The notes beneath the pieces are model-generated. The model was not told the DNA's origin and ran no database searches. It saw only the letters and a program-made list of their open reading frames with translations. This document shows positions 58,055 to 64,000 of a stretch of DNA of 64,000 nucleotides, one piece after another. A program made the translations under genes and the position numbers. The stretch comes from Methanobacteriaceae archaeon (lineage in GTDB: Archaea; Methanobacteriota; Methanobacteria; Methanobacteriales; Methanobacteriaceae), in assembly GCA_030016715.1 (NCBI GenBank), contig JASEJD010000001.1, positions 62,001 through 126,000 on the forward strand, written 5' to 3'. How positions within the stretch are numbered: position 1 is the first letter of the stretch; every line of letters begins with the position of its first letter.

Positions 58055-58735
58055 ATGGTTCATTGTCCTCAATGTGGTGAAGAAAATCAGGATAATAATA
58101 AATTTTGTCTTAATTGCGGAAATTCTCTTGAGAATATTAATTATCAATCCAAGTCTAAAAAAGAAGTTTCAATTCAGGATAATACAATAAATTCTAAAAA
58201 TTTATCTGCAACTAAAAATGAAGATGTAAAAACTAATAATAAGAAAAAAGTTGGGGAAGTTACTTCTTCCACAAATCCTAAAATAGATGTTACCTTCTTT
58301 GAATCAATGCCTGGAAGAGCTAGTTTTGGTAGTAATGTTGATTATATTAAGGGTGTTTTGGAAATAGCAGATCATGAGATTATAGTTCATAAAAAAAGTT
58401 ATTTTAGGGGAAAGGATAGAGGTAAAAAACATCTCCGTTATGATCAGATAACAAGCGTTGATTATGACTCTGGAAAATTTCTTTCACCGGCTGCAATTCA
58501 ATTATATATGTCCAGTATACAGTATTCTTTTAGAAGCAATGATAAAAAATTAGAGTCAATATACAATTTAATCCATGACAAAATAGAAGAATCACGCATA
58601 AAATCCGAAAAAACCACTAATCCAGTTAGTTCATTAGATGAACTAAAAAAATTAGCTGAATTAAAGAATATGGGCGCTATTACTGAAGAAGAATTTGAGA
58701 AAAAGAAAAAACAATTACTTGATTTAGAGAATTAA
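58055..58735 (+). CDS. Zinc-ribbon protein with PH-like and SHOCT domains
   Basis: 226 residues in three parts: zinc ribbon CPQCGEENQ..CLNCG (1-25), a Lys/Asn-rich linker, a bacterial-PH-like domain (about 80-175, GVLEIADHEIIVHKKSYFRG and LRYDQITSVDYD), and a C-terminal SHOCT helix pair (LDELKKLAELKNMGAITEEEFEKKKKQLL). Probably a membrane- or oligomer-associated adaptor. A stem-loop with a T-rich tail follows. Confidence 0.8.
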   Translation: MVHCPQCGEENQDNNKFCLNCGNSLENINYQSKSKKEVSIQDNTINSKNLSATKNEDVKTNNKKKVGEVTSSTNPKIDVTFFESMPGRASFGSNVDYIKGVLEIADHEIIVHKKSYFRGKDRGKKHLRYDQITSVDYDSGKFLSPAAIQLYMSSIQYSFRSNDKKLESIYNLIHDKIEESRIKSEKTTNPVSSLDELKKLAELKNMGAITEEEFEKKKKQLLDLEN

Positions 58736-58744
58736 TCAATGAAC

Positions 58745-58760
58745 CACGACTAAAGTCGTG
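58745..58760 (+). terminator. Stem-loop terminator after the SHOCT gene
   Basis: CACGAC-TAAA-GTCGTG makes a perfect six-base stem with a four-base loop, 10 bases after the stop, followed by a T-rich stretch. The hairpin also resembles palindromic ends of IS200/IS605 elements, but no element is attached. Confidence 0.5.
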
Positions 58761-58928
58761 AATTATTTATTTTTAATATTTTTGATTATTATTAAATTGT
58801 TTCAGTGTCCTTTTAAAGATATAACTGATTTTAAGGTAAATTTCATGGTAATAATTAAATTATAATTTTATCTACTTCAATTTTAGAGTTTTATAAAATA
58901 TCTATATTAAATATCTAACTTCGTTAAA

Positions 58929-58943
58929 TCTGCATATAACGAA
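58929..58943. repeat. 15-bp direct repeat, left copy (partner 62877-62891)
   Basis: TCTGCATATAACGAA occurs here and at 62877-62891, bracketing a 3.9-kb block of unknown minus-strand genes. Both copies are next to further GAAGTT/AACTTCG fragments. Confidence 0.6.
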
Positions 58944-58985
58944 TGATCCTTATATATCGATATACCGAAGTTAATCTTTAATTAT

Positions 58986-60377
58986 TTATTTTACATAATA
59001 AATGTATAACCAGATTTGTATAAAAATGAAAAAGACTTGAAGAACTGCTAACGATATCACTATCCATGTTAAAGAATGTACCTTATCCTGCATTTTTTTA
59101 TTATATTTTATGTTTTCAAAATTTAAGGAAATATCCAGATGTTTATTGTAGGTATTGATCAGTTTTTCAATTATTTTAATCTGATTTTCAATTCTCTCCA
59201 CTAAATGTCTATGAAAATCGCGTTTATCTCCTTCCATATTGACTAAAAAAGTTTTCGTATCTTCAATAAAGTTTAAAAGGTTTAATTCTGATTTATATCG
59301 TTCAAAGAGGAAAATTTGCTTGTTAATATCCTTTCTTTTTCCTATCAGAATATCTAAGTTTATTTCTTTATTAAATTCTTCTGAAATAGTCCTATTTAAC
59401 TTATTAACAAGTTGACCTTGAATTTGCAACCACCATCCAACTGCAAACAGATTAAAAAGTTCAAAATTAAATAAAATAGTCTCTATTTGAGATAAATCCG
59501 GGCTAGTGATGATAAAATAATTCGAAAACATTTTATTTGAAGAATATTCAGGAACTAGAATAAATTTGTCAAATTTATAATTTGGAGTTATATTAACCCC
59601 TAAACAATCAAAGAATCCCGTTCCATCAAATAACCATTTATTTAACTCATCATCTTTAGGTAAATCTAAAGAATAAATTTCAACGCATGGAATTGAAGAT
59701 GGATCTTCTTTAAATAATCTAAGAAAATTTAAATCAAAATGCTTGAGTAAAAAATCTATAATTTCCTTTTTAATTTTAATTATTATATTAGATACTTCTT
59801 CCTTTTTTATTAGATTGGCAGGTTTCAGAGAATAAACGGATAAAGAATGAGTTTTATTTAATTTTTCTTCATCAAAATCAAAATAAGTTATTTTGGATTC
59901 ATGATTTTTATAAATGGTTTTTGTTATTTTATTAGTAATATTGGAGTTTAAAAAAACTTGTATATCTAATATAATTGTTGATGGCAAAAAATGCTTTAAA
60001 ACCATTTTTATATAATTAATATTTTCTCCTAAATCTTTAACGACAGAATCTGAGGGAACTCCTTTATCATTGACAATATAGGGGAGTACTTGGATTCCTC
60101 CTAACGTAATTGAATTCGTTGATAAATCAATAATATCTTCAAAATTTAGTTCACGTGAAGAACTTGAAAAAAAATCATTTAATTCCTCTATTAATGATTC
60201 AAATTCTTCTAAATTGAACGGAATACTTAAAATAATTAAATTCTGAATTATTTCTTCGTTATTTGGAAGAAAACATTTTTCATTGTATTCTTTATCGTTT
60301 TTTCTTAGCAAATCTTCTTTACTCTTATGAATTTTTAATATATTTTTATGTGTTTCCTCCGGAGAAAGTTCATTCAA
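58986..60377 (-). CDS. Large unknown protein with coiled coil and C-terminal membrane helix
   Basis: 463 residues, rich in Asn, Lys, Ile and Leu. Residues about 1-320 are an unassigned alpha/beta region; about 330-430 are helical with coiled-coil character (HRHLVERIENQIKIIEKLI); the last 27 residues form a membrane helix (WIVISLAVLQVFFIFIQIWLYIY). The end resembles the general layout of CorA-like proteins but lacks the GMN motif. Very AT-rich, suggesting recent acquisition. Function unknown. Confidence 0.65.
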   Translation of the reverse strand: MNELSPEETHKNILKIHKSKEDLLRKNDKEYNEKCFLPNNEEIIQNLIILSIPFNLEEFESLIEELNDFFSSSSRELNFEDIIDLSTNSITLGGIQVLPYIVNDKGVPSDSVVKDLGENINYIKMVLKHFLPSTIILDIQVFLNSNITNKITKTIYKNHESKITYFDFDEEKLNKTHSLSVYSLKPANLIKKEEVSNIIIKIKKEIIDFLLKHFDLNFLRLFKEDPSSIPCVEIYSLDLPKDDELNKWLFDGTGFFDCLGVNITPNYKFDKFILVPEYSSNKMFSNYFIITSPDLSQIETILFNFELFNLFAVGWWLQIQGQLVNKLNRTISEEFNKEINLDILIGKRKDINKQIFLFERYKSELNLLNFIEDTKTFLVNMEGDKRDFHRHLVERIENQIKIIEKLINTYNKHLDISLNFENIKYNKKMQDKVHSLTWIVISLAVLQVFFIFIQIWLYIYYVK

Positions 60378-60598
60378 AAAATCCCACCTACTTTGAATTT
60401 GAATTATTAGGATTAGTATATATTTTATAGATTTTTAATATCATCTTTTAATTTCAACAAATAGCATTTTTCAATCTTAAAAAACAAAGAAAATAAGCTA
60501 ATTTATATTATTGATGTATATTTACCAATACAAATATGGCTATTTCAAAGTATATTTTTTCCACAAATTATACTATAATTCATGTTTATTTTATAAAT

Positions 60599-61015
60599 TT
60601 AATTTATAGTACTCCATAATTGTTTAGTTGTATTGTCTTCCTGAGAAAACATAAATTCAAAATCATCACTACCTGAATTTTGCCAAAGAATGTAATATTC
60701 AATCATGTTTTTAAAATGATAATGGAATGTTTGATATTCAGATGGAATTCCCCTTTCTTCCATTTCATCAAGTTCTTCTAAAATATTTTTCAAAACAGGT
60801 TCTTCTTCTCTCCAAGGCGTGCCTGCAGTAGTATACATAGAATTATCTTTAACTATCTCTCTGAACTGTTCATCCATTTCTAAAATTTTGTTTTTATATT
60901 CTTCATTTCCAATTGGACCTCCAATCGCCCCAAAAATAATAAAAATTACACAAATGCCTAAAACAATTCCTAAAACAATTTTTCCATTTTTATTAATTAT
61001 TTCAACCCCCAACAA
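60599..61015 (-). CDS. Single-pass membrane-anchored protein of unknown function
   Basis: About 138 residues: an N-terminal helix (about 12-33, IVLGIVLGICVIFIIFGAIGG) followed by an acidic helical exterior domain (DEMEERGIPSEYQTFHYHFKNMIEYYI). The start is uncertain: TTG at 61015 or 61012, near a GGGGG tract; no ATG is in frame. Its upstream 61 bases are repeated before another gene. Confidence 0.6.
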   Translation of the reverse strand: MLGVEIINKNGKIVLGIVLGICVIFIIFGAIGGPIGNEEYKNKILEMDEQFREIVKDNSMYTTAGTPWREEEPVLKNILEELDEMEERGIPSEYQTFHYHFKNMIEYYILWQNSGSDDFEFMFSQEDNTTKQLWSTIN

Positions 61016-61070
61016 AATACAAATTTCATGAAAATTTATAGTAAATTTATTATATTCATTTATAATTAAA
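61010..61070. repeat. 61-bp exact direct repeat, copy A
   Basis: Identical to 62605-62665 over 61 bases. On the minus strand it holds a TATA-like tract (CTATAAATTTT) and the start region of the gene at 60599. Such an exact match at a distance of 1.6 kb implies recent duplication of a promoter/leader. Confidence 0.9.
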
Positions 61071-61112
61071 GATTATATAAAAAAGTGTGAACTTTAGCCC
61101 TAATTTTTGCAT

Positions 61113-61143
61113 AAAAAAAGCCCTCTTGAGTAATACCCAAGGC
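61113..61143 (-). terminator. Stem-loop and T7 terminator for the minus-strand run
   Basis: Read on the minus strand: GCC-TTG...CAA-GAGGGC imperfect hairpin followed by seven T. It lies after the short gene at 61276 and would end its transcript. A second GCCCC...GGGGC hairpin is about 30 bases before it. Confidence 0.45.
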
Positions 61144-61275
61144 GTTAATAGGATGCGGTTTAGCCCCTCATATCATCGGGGCAAATACCATTTCATCTTC
61201 TCCAAATTCCCTACCTTCATAATAATGGATATGCTGCTCAATAGATTTATGATAACGGTCATTTTCCCTATAATA

Positions 61276-61452
61276 TTAGAAAAGCTTCTTCATTATCCTA
61301 TCCGCATCCAATAACCCTTGATAAGACATTCGACTAATTGCGGTTTCAACATTAAAATCTTTAATATTTTGCCTAAATTCTCCATTACGTGTATAATCTG
61401 CTTTTAATACTGCTCTTAAATTTTCCCATTTCTTATTTCCAACTTTTTCCAT
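61276..61452 (-). CDS. Small unknown protein
   Basis: 58 residues, mostly helical and basic (ENLRAVLKADYTRNG, SYQGLLDADRIMKKLF). The ATG at 61452 is chosen since GGGAGTG lies 6 bases upstream. In the same frame after the stop, coding-like text continues for about 30 codons (NDRYHKSIEQHIHYYEGREF) before another stop, so the gene may once have been longer. Confidence 0.5.
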   Translation of the reverse strand: MEKVGNKKWENLRAVLKADYTRNGEFRQNIKDFNVETAISRMSYQGLLDADRIMKKLF

Positions 61453-61476
61453 AGAAAACACTCCCAAATGTTTTTC

Positions 61477-61947
61477 TTATTCAAATTTTCTAGTTTTATA
61501 AATAATCCAGAGGCCGAACGCAAAATTAATAATAGCAACAAATATATATGCAGGCCCATCATTATTTAAAAAATATCCTTGCATAATTAATGCTCCAAAT
61601 ATCAATTGTAAGGAAGCTATAAGTAGCCAAACTATTGAAAATGCATATAAAGCTTTTAAGCTTTTAAATGCAAAGGCTAAAACTGCAAAAAATATCAATA
61701 TTCCTCCCCCAATTGGAGATAAAAATATTAGATTTATAATACCCCATAACCCTAGCCATGCAGCTATGCTTCTTATATGTTTTTCTTTTAAATCTTCTGA
61801 AGAGCCAGATTGATTATTGGCTTTATTTAACCATAATTCGTTTTCAATTTTATCTGCCCATGTTACTTTAACAATATTTGCTCCACATTCCAAACAATAT
61901 TTAGAGGTATTCTCATTTTTTGCTCCACATTTTTCACACGTTTTCAT
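61477..61947 (-). CDS. Zinc-ribbon membrane protein with four helices
   Basis: 156 residues: zinc ribbon CEKCGAKNE..CLECG at the N-terminus, a charged linker, then four membrane helices (about 62-150). Same plan as the protein at 32127. It is in a minus-strand run with a lipoprotein and two small genes. Function unknown. Confidence 0.75.
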   Translation of the reverse strand: MKTCEKCGAKNENTSKYCLECGANIVKVTWADKIENELWLNKANNQSGSSEDLKEKHIRSIAAWLGLWGIINLIFLSPIGGGILIFFAVLAFAFKSLKALYAFSIVWLLIASLQLIFGALIMQGYFLNNDGPAYIFVAIINFAFGLWIIYKTRKFE

Positions 61948-61977
61948 CTAAATCAGTCCCTAAAAAAAGAGAAGGCT

Positions 61978-62358
61978 TTATACCTTCTCCGCACTAACAA
62001 TTCTACATCTACTTTCCTTAACACCTTGGGGTTCTTCAAAAGATATTATTGGAAATTCACTATCACCGGGTTTAAGTAAAGGTAGGGTTTCATTTATGGA
62101 TTTAATAATCTCTCCATTTCCGTCATACAAATCAAAAACTACTACAACATTATGATATTCAACGTCTCCATTATTATCAATCGCTGAACTAACTGATGTC
62201 CAATTTCCGCCATCTTCATTAGTATCTGGATTAAAATCATGGTTTTCAACATCAAAATCTGTTATTACAATACCCGGATAATCTGGGTTACTCGTACACC
62301 CGCTTACAAATATAACAAGCAATAAACAAATTATTCCCAATATCATTCTTTTTTTCAT
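61978..62358 (-). CDS. Lipoprotein with FxLYD-like domain
   Basis: 126 residues. Signal peptide ends in lipobox VSGC (Cys 21). The mature part has GIVITDFDVENHDF and VVVVFDLYDGNGEII, the strand pattern of FxLYD/DUF3426-like surface domains. The ATG at 62358 follows AAGGAGTGAT by 5-6 bases, so the longer open frame to 62400 is not used. Confidence 0.78.
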   Translation of the reverse strand: MKKRMILGIICLLLVIFVSGCTSNPDYPGIVITDFDVENHDFNPDTNEDGGNWTSVSSAIDNNGDVEYHNVVVVFDLYDGNGEIIKSINETLPLLKPGDSEFPIISFEEPQGVKESRCRIVSAEKV

Positions 62359-62417
62359 CTTAATCACTCCTTTCAATATCATGGGACCTTGTTTAACCAT
62401 ATTATCAGTTTTTAAGT

Positions 62418-62555
62418 TCAGTATTCAAACATTCCACTTCCAAAGAAGTCTTCATCACAGAAACCATTTGAACCATGCCTTTCACAAAAAAACCGGTAGC
62501 AGACTTTGCATTGACCAACTGCTGGTCTTCCACATACATAACATTTTTCATCCAT
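62418..62555 (-). CDS. 45-residue Cys/His zinc-finger protein
   Basis: ATG at 62555, TGA at 62418-62420. The product reads MDEKCYVCGRPAV, QCKVCYRFFCERHG and ends FFGSGMFEY. Five or six Cys plus His in CxxC-CxxC-C-H order resemble AN1/B-box-type fingers. A longer overlapping frame in the same region lacks such features and is judged spurious. The 61-bp repeat is its upstream region. Confidence 0.7.
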   Translation of the reverse strand: MDEKCYVCGRPAVGQCKVCYRFFCERHGSNGFCDEDFFGSGMFEY

Positions 62556-62604
62556 TTTATACACTCAAATAACTTAAAATCCTTGTTTATTGGAATAGCC
62601 ATTG

Positions 62605-62665
62605 CAACAAAATACAAATTTCATGAAAATTTATAGTAAATTTATTATATTCATTTATAATTAAA
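62605..62665. repeat. 61-bp exact direct repeat, copy B
   Basis: Identical to 61010-61070. It ends 50 bases upstream of the zinc-finger start at 62555. On the minus strand both copies contain an ATG beginning the same short leader frame (MKFVFC), which diverges after the repeat. Confidence 0.9.
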
Positions 62666-62876
62666 CATTATCTATTTATAATTATAGATTTTATTAAAAT
62701 TTTTACTAAAACTACGAAGATGAATAATCTAAATTCTAATTAATTTTCATTTTAAATTTACCAAAATAAAATTAGTTATATATTTTAGTTAGAATATACC
62801 ATTCAATAGATGTATAAACATATTATCGTGTTAATTTATTGAAAATAATGAATTTAGTAACCCGCTGGTGAGAAAC

Positions 62877-62891
62877 TCTGCATATAACGAA
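62877..62891. repeat. 15-bp direct repeat, right copy
   Basis: TCTGCATATAACGAA, partner of 58929-58943. Together they bracket the block of unknown genes and could mark an insertion, though 15 bases is short. Confidence 0.5.
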
Positions 62892-63159
62892 GTTCAATAA
62901 AATCGAATAGATGAACTTTATTACAATATTTTTAATGCAACTAATTTTTCAAGATTGACAGTAATAAATTCATAATATCAAAAATCTTTACCAATATTAA
63001 TGATTATCAAATATATAATTTCACAGATCCTTAAAAATTAAAAATAAACGAACTCTATTGATTCTTTATTATAAAAAATAATAAGATCATATATATTTGA
63101 ATAAACCAAAATGGTAATTTTTTTTATATATTCTCATTCCCATCCTTCTAAATCATCTT

Positions 63160-63571
63160 TTAGTAATTAGTTTGTACTGAAATGACATCTTTACAAAAGT
63201 CTATTACATCTTTATTAAATTTGAAAATTAAGCTACTATCATCTGAGGTATAAATGTATATCTTCCTATACATTTTTACACCACCTATATGAATAATGTC
63301 TTCCCAAGGAATTCTTATCTCGATATATTTATCTTCTTCTGGAATGAATCTGAGGCCCTTTTCTTTCATGTAAAGACAACCAGTTGCTTTTTGATCTTTT
63401 TTTCCCATAAGTTGCGGCAAATCCTGCTAAACCAAACATAAGTGTTGCCATAGCTTTATCACCACCACTCCTACCAACACTTCCAACAATAGTTTCACAT
63501 TTAAATCCTTCACTCTGAAATTCAGATATTAATTCTTCTTCACTTTTTTCTTTACTATCAAAAATTCCCAT
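63160..63571 (-). pseudogene. PH-like domain protein with A-run frameshift
   Basis: The frame from 63571 (MGIFDSKEKSEEELI) encodes up to GFAATYGKK and is then lost in a run of seven A near 63404-63411. Shortening that run by one base restores DQKATGCLYMKEKGLRF, IRIPWEDIIHIGG and the end at 63160. The joined protein of about 137 residues resembles bacterial-PH/GRAM-like domains. Pseudogene, sequence error, or transcriptional slippage. Confidence 0.6.
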
Positions 63572-63731
63572 AAAAAAAATCCCCTATTTACAAAAAAAAT
63601 CCTGATAAATCTTTATTCTAGGTAAAATAATCTTAAATATAAACATTGAATAAATCTAGTTTTAAATAAGTACTACCAATTATGAATTATAATATATAGT
63701 TGATCATTAAATATTGGTAATAAATAGGTTT

Positions 63732-63962
63732 TTAATCAGCAGTTTCAATAGTTAAATCTTCTTCTTTAAAATTAAATAATATGATCAAATCTTTAGAAAT
63801 CTTCACTATACTATTTGCATCAAAATTAGTTTCCATATAGATATCAGTACCTTGGATTCTATAAGGAACCCTTAACTCATTAGAATTTTTTGTGAAATAG
63901 GGTCTTTTTCTACCTCTTAAACTTAAAACTTGACTAAACTTATCTCTATCTACCTCAAGCAT
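63732..63962 (-). CDS. Unknown protein, possibly truncated by the window edge
   Basis: 76 residues from an ATG, but the frame stays open to the right edge (LLIKISEL before the ATG), so this may be the C-terminal part of a longer gene. Segments RGRKRPYFTKN and YRIQGTDIYMETNFDANSIVKI look like a conserved beta domain. Family not recognised. Confidence 0.5.
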   Translation of the reverse strand: MLEVDRDKFSQVLSLRGRKRPYFTKNSNELRVPYRIQGTDIYMETNFDANSIVKISKDLIILFNFKEEDLTIETAD

Positions 63963-64000
63963 TAATTCAGATATTTTAATAAGAAGACTAATCCAATAAT

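Larger units (their letters stand above)
62556..63159. other. Intergenic region with repeated promoter and 15-bp repeat
   Basis: About 600 AT-rich bases. It contains copy B of the 61-bp repeat (62605-62665) and the right 15-bp repeat (62877-62891). No coding frame is convincing. Confidence 0.5.

Noticed and set aside
58745-58760. Hairpin as the end of an IS200/IS605 element
   Set aside because: The palindrome resembles such ends, and another GCCCC...GGGGC hairpin lies near 61172-61191, but no TnpA or TnpB coding sequence or remnant is recognisable between or beside them. Terminator is the safer call.
62405-62617. A 70-residue Met-rich reading frame overlapping the zinc-finger gene
   Set aside because: It starts with TTG without a ribosome site and its residues mirror the shifted reading of the Cys-rich frame, which has clear zinc-finger spacing.
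1-64000. tRNA, rRNA or CRISPR arrays
   Set aside because: No T-arm/anticodon cloverleaf pattern, no high-GC rRNA-like block and no regularly spaced repeats with unique spacers were found by eye on either strand.

Overview
The window comes from a methanogenic archaeon, most likely a Methanobacterium-like member of the Methanobacteriales. Archaeal marker genes visible here include both DNA primase subunits, glycerol-1-phosphate dehydrogenase (archaeal lipids), archaeal-type ProS and short PurA, CofC (coenzyme F420), a cobalamin methyltransferase, and a series of small proteins (UPF0179, TIGR00304, DUF530, DUF166, DUF2115) typical of methanogens. The DNA is AT-rich, Shine-Dalgarno sites of the GGAGGTGAT type are common, and TTG/GTG starts are frequent. 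No rRNA, tRNA, CRISPR array or intact transposase was recognised.

Layout. 0-8 kb: end of an unknown gene, priS/priL on the minus strand, then metG, a DUF530 gene, a tandem-HTH protein and a MraY/WecA-type glycosyltransferase. 8-15 kb, minus strand: a signalling-type cluster made of a roadblock protein, a RecA/KaiC-like domain fused to a small GTPase, two intact KaiC-like ATPases, a small unknown protein and a TPR protein. A fourth KaiC-like gene with an altered Walker A and two pilin-like proteins lie upstream. 15-24 kb: THUMP protein, DUF166 iron-sulfur protein, cbiF/cobM, a NikR-like regulator divergent from a ZnuABC-type metal transporter, rpiA, UPF0179 and G1P dehydrogenase. 24-32 kb: proS, cofC, thiD, a CPBP protease, purA and an AAA+ ATPase whose start region is tandemly duplicated, creating a 21-codon leader ORF.

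32-37 kb: zinc-ribbon/membrane proteins, two paralogous lipoproteins, a secreted C45/acyltransferase-like hydrolase and an AI-2E-family transporter. 37-54 kb: a metalloid/redox region with an ACR3 arsenite exporter carrying a Cys-rich tail, an ArsP/YraQ-type permease, ArsC, two ArsR regulators, a QueG-like iron-sulfur protein with Cys-rich ends, two Usp proteins, ferredoxins, a small thioredoxin, an ABC exporter, two copies of a zinc-ribbon + Met/Cys-rich cassette, a DsrE/F/H-like sulfur-relay set with an Fe-S partner, two DUF169 proteins, a flavodoxin-like protein and a TetR regulator with a half-site array. The likely logic is detection of arsenic or a similar soft element (ArsR), reduction (ArsC), export (ACR3, permease) and repair or transfer of thiol/Fe-S chemistry.

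54-64 kb: a low-density, very AT-rich accessory tail with a decayed DUF2085 gene, an APC permease broken by one in-frame TGA, PH/SHOCT-type and zinc-ribbon proteins, unknown membrane proteins, a lipoprotein, a hidden 45-residue zinc finger and an exact 61-bp repeat placed upstream of two different genes. Several genes between 38 and 64 kb carry single-base frame breaks, often in A-runs, so either gene decay or sequence error is concentrated there.
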